From the NCBI GenBank assembly GCA_905211675.1, contig CAJMBP010000014.1, forward strand, positions 1-27,802: a stretch of 27,802 bases of DNA. Reading direction: 5' to 3'. The notes under the pieces are model-generated. The model was not told the DNA's origin and ran no database searches. It worked only from the letters and a program-made list of their open reading frames with translations. Origin of the DNA: an uncultured Oscillospiraceae bacterium (GTDB lineage Bacteria > Bacillota > Clostridia > Oscillospirales > Acutalibacteraceae). Both the position numbers and the translations under genes were made by a program. Shown here one piece after another: positions 1 through 7,014 of this stretch (its first letter is position 1; every line of letters starts with the position of its first letter).

Positions 1-4
1 ATCG

Positions 5-30
5 GCGCGGTCGCCGTACGGCAACCGCGC
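5..30. repeat. GC-rich near-perfect palindrome downstream of the capsid gene
   Basis: Bases 5-11 (GCGCGGT) pair with 24-30 (ACCGCGC), and the centre 13-22 (GCCGTACGGC) is itself a palindrome. Only the C12/A23 pair is mismatched. The element lies 20 bases past the capsid stop codon in the minus direction, separated by an A/T-only spacer, and is strikingly GC-rich for this region. It could be a transcript hairpin (terminator or processing site) between capsid and the next phage gene. Whether a T-tract follows cannot be seen because the window ends. Confidence 0.5.
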
Positions 31-49
31 ATTTTAATTTATTTAAATT

Positions 50-937
50 TTATTCGCCGCTTATTGCAAAAATAAGTCCTTTTTTGTTTTCGGTTACAAA
101 GCAATCGTAATACAGACGGAAGTTAATTTTGTATGCGTCCATATCCTGCACAATATCGGGGGTAAAAATATCAACCTTGTCAACCTTTTTAACAAGCGAC
201 GCCGCAGATTTAGGCATAATAATTGCCTTTATATATCCTGCGCCCTCGCCTGCGGTAAAGCCCGCATCGTTAAAAGTATAAGCGGTTCTCATTCGGTCGG
301 CGGCTACCGGAATAATCGCACAGCCGTTAAGATTTTTCACCTTCAAATTGGCATTGCCCTGTTCAAAATCACTGACGGTAATTGAATGCTGAAGTTCGTT
401 AGAAGTCATAAGCGCCGCATACATTACGGGGTCAACAAACGCAACCATCTGCTCGTTTGTGTAACCGCTTGCCGCCTCTGCCTTGTTAATGGCGTCAATC
501 ATGCCCGATGCCGCCTTATCGCTTGAAAAAGCGGTAACATTGCCCTTTTCGTTTGCGATGCCGTAAAGCTTTGACATTACATAAGCGTCAATTTCGGGAT
601 TAACCTTTGTGCGTGTGTATTCACCTACTACCTTACCGGTAAGTGATGACATACCGCTTTCGTCGGCGTCCTGCGCGTCAATTACAAGCTGCTTACTGCG
701 TTCCTGCTCAAGCGTATATGCGGTATAATTAAAGTTAGTACCGCCCTTTGAATAACCGGTTTCACGGTTATAATCGCCAAGACCGTCAAAATCAAGCTGA
801 GGCATATTAACGGTTCTTGCCCCCGTAAATCTTGCCTTAAACTTTCCGTCGGCCAAAAAGCCTGTTTTAGATTCCTGAACTATCATTCTGTCAAGTTCAC
901 TTGCGTATTTATTTGCGTGTTCAAAAATATTTGCCAT
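50..937 (-). CDS. Phage major capsid protein
   Basis: A 295-residue protein that should form the phage head shell. Evidence is its length, its overall composition, which resembles Firmicutes phage coat proteins annotated as major capsid, and its position directly after an acidic coiled-coil scaffold gene in a terminase-led cluster. The N-terminus (MANIFEHANKYASELDRM) and the stretch after it with repeated Tyr/Thr fit tail-phage coat proteins. No cleaved N-terminal delta domain is evident, consistent with a separate scaffold. The start is supported by an AAAGG-type ribosome site just upstream. It is 20 bases downstream of the scaffold gene, so co-transcribed. The family is inferred from pattern and context, not from a catalytic motif. 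Confidence 0.75.
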   Translation of the reverse strand: MANIFEHANKYASELDRMIVQESKTGFLADGKFKARFTGARTVNMPQLDFDGLGDYNRETGYSKGGTNFNYTAYTLEQERSKQLVIDAQDADESGMSSLTGKVVGEYTRTKVNPEIDAYVMSKLYGIANEKGNVTAFSSDKAASGMIDAINKAEAASGYTNEQMVAFVDPVMYAALMTSNELQHSITVSDFEQGNANLKVKNLNGCAIIPVAADRMRTAYTFNDAGFTAGEGAGYIKAIIMPKSAASLVKKVDKVDIFTPDIVQDMDAYKINFRLYYDCFVTENKKGLIFAISGE

Positions 938-957
938 AATTTTTTACCTTTCCTTTT

Positions 958-1788
958 TCACTTATCCCACAAGCCCGATAAAAAATTTCTGTCGGCCGAT
1001 GACAAACTGTCTCCTCCGCTTTTCATCGCACCTGTGCTGGCTGACCGAGCCGCTGTTTCTGCTTTTTGGGCGGCTTCGATTTTCTGTTTTTCTTTATGTA
1101 GATAGCACAGATAGGCAGAGTACAAATCTCTTTTTCCCTCTGCCGCTTCTATAATCACTGAATCGGGCAAGGCGGCATATTCCGGCGCTTCGGGCATTTG
1201 AGTTTTAAGCATTATATACTCATCTGCGAGCCGTGAATTAACACTCTTTATTTCTGCTTCTTTATTTTTCATCTCAATACTGTTTTCACGCTCGGCAATA
1301 ATCTTTTTATAAGCTTCCGATTGACTTTGTCGGTATATCTCCATACCGATTTCTACCTCCTTACTGCCCTTGCCGTATAAATTCTCAAGGTATTCGCGGT
1401 GTGCATTTTCCGGCGCCGATATTATGCGTTCAACCAAGGTGTTAACATCTACACCCTGAATCGATGCGGCATACTCAAGCTTGTTTCTAAGGCTTTCCGT
1501 GTGCATACCCTTTTGAATATACTCTATTGCCTCATCCTTGGTAAAATCCCTGTTTTTGTGATTGTACTGCACCGAAACAAAGGGTTCAGGTGCAGCCTTA
1601 TTTTCTGATACAGAATCCTGTGCCTTACTGTATTCTGTATCTCGTGCAACATCTTCATACTCCTCGGTTTCACCGTCTGGTGTGTCGGTTTGTTCCTCGG
1701 TGTTGTCAATATCTGCTGTTTGCTCCTGATTTATATCGGGTGTGGCATCCCAAAAATCAGTGTTTTGAACGTTTTCTTCTTCGTTCAT
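958..1788 (-). CDS. Phage capsid scaffolding protein (GP20-like)
   Basis: A 276-residue hydrophilic protein. The first ~60 residues are very rich in Glu, Asp, Thr and Gln. A central region (about 135-200) is charged and predicted coiled-coil, with repeated Glu-Lys-Ile patterns. The C-terminus is short, basic and Ser/Gly/Ala-rich, ending near a Trp-Asp-Lys. That layout, placed immediately before the coat gene, is typical of scaffold proteins, which template procapsid assembly and bind coat through a basic C-terminal tail. The start has a clear AAGGAGT site about 8 bases upstream. No protease motif is seen, so internal cleavage by a fused protease is unlikely. Confidence 0.7.
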   Translation of the reverse strand: MNEEENVQNTDFWDATPDINQEQTADIDNTEEQTDTPDGETEEYEDVARDTEYSKAQDSVSENKAAPEPFVSVQYNHKNRDFTKDEAIEYIQKGMHTESLRNKLEYAASIQGVDVNTLVERIISAPENAHREYLENLYGKGSKEVEIGMEIYRQSQSEAYKKIIAERENSIEMKNKEAEIKSVNSRLADEYIMLKTQMPEAPEYAALPDSVIIEAAEGKRDLYSAYLCYLHKEKQKIEAAQKAETAARSASTGAMKSGGDSLSSADRNFLSGLWDK

Positions 1789-1842
1789 ATATCTTACTCC
1801 TTTAACATTACCCTATGGTGAAGGGTTTTATATAAAATAACC

Positions 1843-2082
1843 TTATCGGTTATTTGGGGCGCTTCCGTCATATTTTAAAAAGTTTTTCCATTCTTCTTTA
1901 GATTTTTTCTCCTGTTCACTTTCGAAAATACCGTTTTCATAATTTGTATGAGTTTTACTCAAAATTTTCTTTTCTTCGTGTTTGTATCCAATTAAAAAAC
2001 CTATCACGAAAAGCGCGAATATTATTAGCAAAAGTGCCGAAACTGCGCTTATAACCGCGCAAACAATAACTATACCGTTCAT
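1843..2082 (-). CDS. Small phage membrane protein, unknown function
   Basis: A 79-residue protein with one strong N-terminal transmembrane segment (about residues 3-32, Val/Ile/Leu/Ala-rich) followed by a charged Lys/Glu tail. An AAAGG ribosome site precedes the ATG. It starts 3 bases after the large terminase stop, in the position where a portal gene would normally be. I do not recognise a family. A short inverted repeat (AAATAACC / GGTTATTT, about 1836-1857) overlaps its stop codon and could act as a weak attenuator before the scaffold gene. Function could be holin-like or membrane anchoring, but nothing in the sequence decides this. Confidence 0.6.
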   Translation of the reverse strand: MNGIVIVCAVISAVSALLLIIFALFVIGFLIGYKHEEKKILSKTHTNYENGIFESEQEKKSKEEWKNFLKYDGSAPNNR

Positions 2083-2085
2083 AAA

Positions 2086-3432
2086 TTAAAAACCTTTCTT
2101 AAATCCTATATCACGCGCATTTAATGCGTGACTTTTTATGTAGTGTTCTTCAAATGATATTTTTCTTTTTGGTGCATTCGGGTCAATAGGCTTAAAATAT
2201 TTCACATCGTAAAAAGCATATCTCAAAGCGTCACAAAGATGATTGTTGCAATCCTGCGGCTCGTTCACACCGTTTTCGTTTGAATCTTTTTTCCAACTGT
2301 AGCTTGACAGCTCCGCAAGCATATTCTTGCATTTGGGGTGAACATAAATTTTATATTCCTGTATCAAAGCAATACCGTTAAGTACCGAATCTTTACCCTT
2401 AACCGAGGGCATTATTCTGGTTATACCCAACCGCCGCAAATCCTCGTTGCTTTTCGGTTCCGCACAATCTGCCCTTATGCGTTCCTTTGAAAATCCCTTA
2501 CGCTTAATCATATCCGCAATATCGCAGTTTAACATTTTGGTTTCGTAATGCTCATCATAAATATAAATCGACTTTGATATGGGATTTACTGCAAAAGCAA
2601 TAAAAGCCGTAGGATCGTTTGAATATCCGTAATCGAGACCGAAAAAGTGACGATATTGCCACTGCGTATTATCCTCTGATCCAAGCCTGTCCTTATCAAA
2701 TGCAAGCGTTTCAAAGTTTTCATATATCAGCCCGTCTGACACACCCCACTCTCCGAGTCCCGCAACGGCATATCTTCTGTAATTTGTCGTTTTCATCCGT
2801 TCAAATACGGCGCGGTCGGTATCATCCAAAAATTCGTTACAAAGATAGTTTGTTGAATACACACCAACATCATCAGCGGCTTTATCGAAAAAGCGTTTTT
2901 TGAGCCAATGATTTTCACTCCACGGGTTAAAGGTAAGCGTTGTCTGTTTAAATAAATGTTCGGGCACATTACCTCGCGGAACCGACAAATCAAGCTTTTC
3001 AAAATCTTTTTCGCTGCCTATTTCAAACGCTTCTTCAATCCATACCCAACACAAATAACCTTTTGATACCGTAGTTGACGCAAGCTTTAAAACATCGTCA
3101 AAGCCTCTGAACAGAATTATTTGTCCCGTAGGTTTATATACCATTTCCATAGGCGATACCGTATTCTGCCACAGGTGCGAAACACCCAGCTTTTGCTGCG
3201 CCCATTTAAGCTGTGCAAATGTACTGTCACGGTGCGTATTAAAAACAGCGCGAACAACAAGTAAATTACTGTCGGGGAATTTCATAATTCTGTATATTAA
3301 GTTAAGTGCGGTTGTTGCGCTCTTTTTACTTCCCTTACCACCCTTTAACACACGGTAACGGTTTGTGTCACGCCAAAAGTCACCGTAACCCTTACCCACA
3401 ATCTGCGGCAGATAAAATGATTTATTGCTCAA
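2086..3432 (-). CDS. terL: Phage terminase large subunit
   Basis: The packaging motor ATPase and nuclease. With the start used here (448 residues) the Walker A-like segment GGKGSKKS lies near residues 31-38, a Walker B segment LCWVWIEEAFE near 127-137, and a C-terminal RNase H-like nuclease with FGLDYGYSNDP (Asp near 267), IRADCAEP (Asp near 322) and a late CDALRYAF Asp. This matches PBSX/SPP1-type terminases. A GTG at 3444 is in frame, but it lies inside the GGTGAGG ribosome site, so the TTG at 3432, six bases after that site, is the likelier start. The gene overlaps the small terminase end by about 11 bases, suggesting coupled translation. Confidence 0.92.
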   Translation of the reverse strand: MSNKSFYLPQIVGKGYGDFWRDTNRYRVLKGGKGSKKSATTALNLIYRIMKFPDSNLLVVRAVFNTHRDSTFAQLKWAQQKLGVSHLWQNTVSPMEMVYKPTGQIILFRGFDDVLKLASTTVSKGYLCWVWIEEAFEIGSEKDFEKLDLSVPRGNVPEHLFKQTTLTFNPWSENHWLKKRFFDKAADDVGVYSTNYLCNEFLDDTDRAVFERMKTTNYRRYAVAGLGEWGVSDGLIYENFETLAFDKDRLGSEDNTQWQYRHFFGLDYGYSNDPTAFIAFAVNPISKSIYIYDEHYETKMLNCDIADMIKRKGFSKERIRADCAEPKSNEDLRRLGITRIMPSVKGKDSVLNGIALIQEYKIYVHPKCKNMLAELSSYSWKKDSNENGVNEPQDCNNHLCDALRYAFYDVKYFKPIDPNAPKRKISFEEHYIKSHALNARDIGFKKGF

Positions 3433-3781
3433 TTTTATCCTCACCCGTTATAATAACCACGCCGCCGCCATCGCCCTTACCGTACAGATTTTTAAGTTCA
3501 AAAAAAAGCTTCAAAGCCTGCGGACTGCCCTTTTTTGCAGTGTCTATTATTGCTTTCCAAATATTAAACAATTCCGTTTCGGTGTACCGGTCAATAAGAA
3601 ACCTTATATATTCTTTAAATTCATTCTTTTCGTACCATCGGTAAAAGGTTGAGCGCGCAATGCCAAGCTCTTCACACAGCTTGCTTATGTTTCCGTCAAA
3701 ATCTTCACTTATAAGTTTTTCTGCGCACCTGCGCATTTTAACACTCATCACAGCGCCGCGGTTATTATTTGTTTTTTCCAT
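3422..3781 (-). CDS. terS: Phage terminase small subunit, HTH protein
   Basis: A 119-residue DNA-binding protein expected to recognise the packaging site and recruit the large subunit. The middle carries a helix-turn-helix (GNISKLCEELGIARSTFYRWYE), followed by an alpha-helical oligomerisation region, as in phBC6A51-type small terminases. An in-frame GTG at 3790 overlaps the AGGAGGT ribosome site, so the ATG at 3781, with a seven-base spacer, is chosen. It directly precedes and overlaps terL, which supports the call. Confidence 0.8.
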   Translation of the reverse strand: MEKTNNNRGAVMSVKMRRCAEKLISEDFDGNISKLCEELGIARSTFYRWYEKNEFKEYIRFLIDRYTETELFNIWKAIIDTAKKGSPQALKLFFELKNLYGKGDGGGVVIITGEDKIEQ

Positions 3782-3873
3782 CAAACGCACCTCCTTTTTT
3801 GTGTATAGTTATTTAAGCACTATTTGCCACGCTGATATACTAACATACCTTTTACTGACATTCACTGACATGC

Positions 3874-4320
3874 TTAAATTATATCCGGCAGATTCATAAG
3901 CGCCTTTTTATATATTCTGTAAATCTGCCTTTCGCTGTAACTTAATATATTTGAAATTTCAGAAAACGAATATCGGTATCTGTCACCGTATTCATCTATT
4001 TCACCCAAATACAGCAACCGCAGTAATCTTTGCTCGGTAATATCATCTAACGAGTAAATTGCATGTTCGATTTTTATTCTCAATTCATATAACTCTTCAA
4101 GTTCTTTTTTTATAAGAGCGTCAAAATCTTCGGCCCTGTTTTCAACCGCTATCTCAACTACCGTTCCTTTTTTATTGCCGCCTTTTACCTCACCGTTAAA
4201 ATACATGCTTTGATATGTATCGCAAATGCGGCTTCTTTCTTTATCGCGTCGCAGCTGTTCTATGCGGTCATCTATTTTACCGTAGTTTTTTAATATTTTT
4301 TTCTTGTCTTCTACTGTCAA
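3874..4320 (-). CDS. Sigma-70 region 4-like phage regulator
   Basis: A 148-residue protein. The N-terminal half is a charged helical stretch, and the C-terminal ~50 residues hold a helix-turn-helix similar to sigma region 4 (YSFSEISNILSYSERQIYRIYKKAL). Its size, layout and position before the terminase genes fit phage late-transcription regulators of the ArpU/DUF1492 type. The frame stays open upstream to 4422 without a good ribosome site. An AAGGAGG lies 10 bases before a TTG at 4320, so that TTG is the probable start. This overlaps the end of the preceding small gene by 44 bases. The function in late gene control is an inference from family and place. Confidence 0.65.
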   Translation of the reverse strand: MTVEDKKKILKNYGKIDDRIEQLRRDKERSRICDTYQSMYFNGEVKGGNKKGTVVEIAVENRAEDFDALIKKELEELYELRIKIEHAIYSLDDITEQRLLRLLYLGEIDEYGDRYRYSFSEISNILSYSERQIYRIYKKALMNLPDII

Positions 4321-4528
4321 AACGATTTTTCCTCCTTGCAATGCCGTCGAGCATTGCCACAAACTGACCGTATGATTTATATGTACCGTGCATACGGTTA
4401 TAATCTTCCCTGAATTTTTCAACTATTTTTATGTTCTTACTGCGTTTTGCCCGCAATAAACGCATACATTCCTCACAAATGCCGTTTTTTGCAGATTTGC
4501 TTCCGCATACGCATGTATTACTTTCCAT
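4277..4528 (-). CDS. Small Cys-rich phage protein, putative zinc binding
   Basis: An 83-residue basic protein. Its N-terminus has CVCGSKSAKNGICEEC, a CxC...CxxC arrangement likely to bind one zinc ion. The remainder is rich in Lys and Arg, suggesting nucleic-acid contact. Its ribosome site (AAGGGAT) is modest. The gene lies in the leftward phage operon and overlaps the start of the sigma-like gene. Similar small zinc-finger proteins are common in Clostridia prophages with no assigned function. Confidence 0.55.
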   Translation of the reverse strand: MESNTCVCGSKSAKNGICEECMRLLRAKRSKNIKIVEKFREDYNRMHGTYKSYGQFVAMLDGIARRKNRFDSRRQEKNIKKLR

Positions 4529-4531
4529 CTC

Positions 4532-4924
4532 TTATCCCTTCAAATACAATAAAATTTTCTGTATATCATTCTGATTTTTTAAATTAAATATTTCTCTTTC
4601 CTTATCAACCGTAATAAAAGAAAAGATTTCGCTTATAAATTCGGTAAGCGTTTCATATCCCTCTTCAAAATCTCGGTTTGCCGATAGATTTCCGAAAACA
4701 TTTTTTATGATGTCGGAATATCGGTTAAAAGCCGCTATCGAATTTAAAAGCCTTTCGGCAGCCTCACTTTTTTCAACAAACGGTTCAAAGGTAATAAAAT
4801 CTAAGGATTGACATTTAGGGCATATCGCCTCTCTTTCATAAGGCGGACTGTCAAGATTATGTGTTTCATAATAAATTTGCGGTGTTGAAAAAACCTTTCC
4901 GCAGTTGTTGCATCTGTAAGCTTT
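4532..4924 (-). CDS. Zinc-ribbon phage protein with defective or non-standard start
   Basis: The frame reads about 130 residues with CNNCGKVF and, 27 residues on, CPKCQSL, a four-Cys zinc ribbon. A helical region rich in Glu, Phe and Ile follows and ends KILLYLKG. The composition is clearly protein-like throughout. No ATG, GTG or TTG lies between the upstream in-frame stop (TGA, 4925-4927) and the first Cys pair. The only nearby in-frame ATG (4931-4933) is followed by one codon and that TGA. Options are a nonsense or frameshift mutation, a sequencing error in the AAAA run at 4921-4925, or an unusual start. The frame overlaps the end of the preceding membrane-protein gene. No function is assigned. 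Confidence 0.5.
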   Translation of the reverse strand, partial: KAYRCNNCGKVFSTPQIYYETHNLDSPPYEREAICPKCQSLDFITFEPFVEKSEAAERLLNSIAAFNRYSDIIKNVFGNLSANRDFEEGYETLTEFISEIFSFITVDKEREIFNLKNQNDIQKILLYLKG

Positions 4925-5150
4925 TCAAATCATCGGTACTCAATTCCCCGTATTTTAATTTAAGTTTAAAATTGGCCTTTGACAGCATTTTGTTTTTGCG
5001 TGTTTCGCATTTTAATAACTCCCAAAGAATAAGGTTTCGCCTGTCGGCATAAGCCGCGCATATAAGGCACGCAACGCTCAACAGCACCAGCGCCAATAAT
5101 AAAGCTAAAAACAGGTAAAGACCTATTCCTTCAATAACTATGTAATTCAT
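4866..5150 (-). CDS. Small phage membrane protein, first gene of the leftward operon
   Basis: A 94-residue protein with a long N-terminal hydrophobic segment (about residues 9-33, Leu/Ala/Val-rich) and a basic tail. AGGAGGATAAGA precedes the ATG at 5150. It is the first gene after the divergent promoter region, so it should be the first lytic product. Its last ~20 residues overlap the zinc-ribbon frame and look less natural (Gln-rich), so the true end could be earlier or fused to the zinc ribbon by a one-base change. The family is not recognised. Confidence 0.55.
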   Translation of the reverse strand: MNYIVIEGIGLYLFLALLLALVLLSVACLICAAYADRRNLILWELLKCETRKNKMLSKANFKLKLKYGELSTDDLKSLQMQQLRKGFFNTANLL

Positions 5151-5172
5151 TCTTATCCTCCTGTTATTTTTT

Positions 5173-5189
5173 GTATCTTTTTAAGATAC
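5173..5189. promoter_or_regulatory. Putative phage operator, perfect inverted repeat
   Basis: GTATCTT-TTT-AAGATAC is a perfect 7-bp inverted repeat. It sits over the expected transcription start of the leftward promoter. Further copies of the half-site occur at 5202-5208 (ATATCTT), 5230-5236 (GTATCTT) and 5281-5287 (AAGATAC), the last overlapping the repressor promoter -10 box. This pattern is what a CI-like repressor controlling both directions would use. Binding is inferred. Confidence 0.55.
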
Positions 5190-5193
5190 TCAA

Positions 5194-5222
5194 ATATTAC
5201 CATATCTTTTTTGATTTGTCAA
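5194..5222 (-). promoter_or_regulatory. Leftward phage early promoter
   Basis: On the minus strand TTGACA (5222-5217) is followed after 17 bases by TAATAT (5199-5194). It is positioned to drive the small membrane protein and the downstream phage operon, and lies between the operator half-sites. Confidence 0.6.
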
Positions 5223-5261
5223 GAGTTTTGTATCTTTATTTTAGATTTTTTTAATTTTTGC

Positions 5262-5290
5262 TTGACATTTTGCTAAAATTAAGATACAAT
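5262..5290 (+). promoter_or_regulatory. Repressor promoter
   Basis: TTGACA (5262-5267), 17-base spacer, TACAAT (5285-5290). Transcription would begin near 5297, which places the upstream ATG at 5296 at or before the transcript start and supports translation from 5317. The AAGATAC half-site at 5281-5287 overlaps the -10 box, suggesting autoregulation. Confidence 0.75.
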
Positions 5291-5316
5291 ACCCCATGGA
5301 AGGTAGGTTAGGTTAT

Positions 5317-5931
5317 ATGAGTATTGGTAGTTATATTAAAAGTCTTCGTACCGAAAGGGGTTACTCGCAAGAGGAATTGGGCGCGCTTTTAGGTGTTCAG
5401 CGTGCGGCGGTTCAAAAGTGGGAATGCGGTACGGTTAAAAATTTAAAGCGCGACACCATAAAAAAGCTTTCGGCAATTTTCGGTGTTGACCCATCGTCTT
5501 TTATAGATAATGACTATATGTCTTATAAAAATGTTTGCGCCTTACCCAAAATGAACCGTATTCCTATTTTAGGCACTATCGCCTGCGGAACACCTATATT
5601 TGCTACCGAAAATTTTGATGGTGAAACAATCGTTCCCGAAGATATTAAGGCGGATTTTGCCCTGCGCTGTACGGGTGACAGCATGATTGACGCCCGCATT
5701 ATGGACGGCGACATTGTTTATATACGCCAACAGCCAACCGTCGAAAACGGCGAAATTGCCGCGGTGCTTGTTGACGATGAGGCGACGCTCAAACGGGTTT
5801 ATCTAAACGATGATACCTTAACTCTCGTTGCCTGCAACTCAAAATATCAGCCCTTTGTATTTACGGGCGAACAGCTCGACAAAATAATAATTTTAGGAAA
5901 AGCCGTCGGCTTTACAAGCTTCTTAATATAA
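5317..5931 (+). CDS. LexA/CI-like phage repressor with S24 peptidase domain
   Basis: A 204-residue repressor that should keep the prophage silent and self-cleave during DNA damage. An N-terminal XRE helix-turn-helix spans about residues 4-58 (GYSQEELGALLGVQRAAVQKWE). The linker carries the scissile region GTIACGTPI (residues 86-94), followed by the S24/LexA catalytic Ser122 in TGDSMID and Lys159 in ATLKR. The upstream ATG (5296) lies at the promoter's transcription start, and GGAAGGTAGG precedes the ATG at 5317, so the latter is used. It is transcribed away from the phage operon and is the last phage gene before chromosomal genes. Confidence 0.9.
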   Translation: MSIGSYIKSLRTERGYSQEELGALLGVQRAAVQKWECGTVKNLKRDTIKKLSAIFGVDPSSFIDNDYMSYKNVCALPKMNRIPILGTIACGTPIFATENFDGETIVPEDIKADFALRCTGDSMIDARIMDGDIVYIRQQPTVENGEIAAVLVDDEATLKRVYLNDDTLTLVACNSKYQPFVFTGEQLDKIIILGKAVGFTSFLI

Positions 5932-5935
5932 ATAG

Positions 5936-5977
5936 AAAAGCAACTGCCTTACAAATCAAAAGACAGTTGCTTTTTTT
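5936..5977. terminator. Bidirectional terminator between phage repressor and KDG kinase
   Basis: AAAGCAACTG (5937-5946) pairs with CAGTTGCTTT (5964-5973), with a 17-base loop and seven T's from 5971. It should end the repressor transcript on the plus strand. The reverse orientation has a weaker TTTTCTATT tail and can serve the kinase operon. Confidence 0.8.
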
Positions 5978-5991
5978 ATTTTTAAAAATAT

Positions 5992-7014
5992 TTAACGCTG
6001 AACTCGACCCGAACCGTCGCCGCCCGCAAGCTTTTCAACTTCAGAAACGGTTACACGGTTATAATCGCCCTCAACCGAATGCTTAAGCGCCGACGCCGCT
6101 ACCGCAAACTCAATGGCATCTTGCGTAGATTTTCCGGTAAGAAGTGAATAAATAAGTCCGCCGCCGAAGGAATCACCGCCGCCTACACGGTCAACAATAT
6201 GTAAATGATAGGACTTAGAGAAGCAATAGTTCTCGCCGTCATAAAGCATACCCGCCCAATCATTATCACTCGCCGAAATCGAAGAGCGAAGTGTAATTGC
6301 AACCTTTTCAAAGCCAAATTTATCTGCAAGCTGTTTTGCAACAGACTTGTATCCCTCATGATTTAATTTACCGCCGTAAATGTCGGTGCCCTCGGCCTCA
6401 ATTCCGAATACATCCTTTGCGTCTTCTTCATTTGAAATACAAACATCAACATACTGACAAAGGTCGGTCATTGCCGCCCTTGCTTCTTCACGGGTCCAAA
6501 GCTTACCGCGGTAGTTAAGGTCGCATGAAATTTTTACGCCCTTTGCTTTAGCGGCTTTGCAAGCCTCGCGGCATATTTCAACTACATTCGGTCCGAGTGC
6601 GGGTGTAATACCTGTAAAGTGAAACCAATCGGCACCTTCAAAAATTTTATCCCAATCAAAATCTTCGACGGTAGCCTGCTGAATAGCCGAATATTTGCGG
6701 TCATAAATACAAACCGAGCCACGCTGTGAAGCGCCTTTTTCAAGGTAATAAATACCCACGCGTTCACCGCCGCGAACAATATTTGATGTGTCAACGCCGA
6801 AGGCACGAAGCGAATTTACAGCCGCCTGACCTATTGCGTGCGAAGGAAGCTTTGTTACATAAACGCTGTCCATACCGTAGTTTGCAAGCGAAACCGCAAC
6901 ATTTGCCTCACCGCCGCCGAAGGTCGCCTGCATTTGGTCATTTTGGAAAAATCTGTAATAACCGTTGGGAGCCAAGCGCAGCATAATTTCACCGAAAGTA
7001 ATAATTCTTGCCAT
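5992..7014 (-). CDS. kdgK: 2-keto-3-deoxygluconate kinase (PfkB family)
   Basis: Phosphorylates 2-keto-3-deoxygluconate to KDPG in the cytoplasm, feeding the aldolase encoded just upstream. The 340-residue protein has the PfkB N-terminal GGGEANVAVSLANYG motif (33-47) and the C-terminal GGGDSFGGGLIYSLLTG motif with catalytic Asp281. Its ATG overlaps the aldolase stop codon (TAATG), so translation is coupled. Pairing with a KDPG aldolase is what distinguishes it from other PfkB sugar kinases. The operon likely handles products of uronate (pectin or glucuronate) catabolism; the upstream dehydratases and isomerases are not in the window. Confidence 0.9.
   Translation of the reverse strand: MARIITFGEIMLRLAPNGYYRFFQNDQMQATFGGGEANVAVSLANYGMDSVYVTKLPSHAIGQAAVNSLRAFGVDTSNIVRGGERVGIYYLEKGASQRGSVCIYDRKYSAIQQATVEDFDWDKIFEGADWFHFTGITPALGPNVVEICREACKAAKAKGVKISCDLNYRGKLWTREEARAAMTDLCQYVDVCISNEEDAKDVFGIEAEGTDIYGGKLNHEGYKSVAKQLADKFGFEKVAITLRSSISASDNDWAGMLYDGENYCFSKSYHLHIVDRVGGGDSFGGGLIYSLLTGKSTQDAIEFAVAASALKHSVEGDYNRVTVSEVEKLAGGDGSGRVQR

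Noticed and set aside
5296..5316. ATG at 5296 as repressor start
   Set aside because: It coincides with the predicted transcription start and lacks a ribosome site; the next ATG has a GGAAGGTAGG leader.
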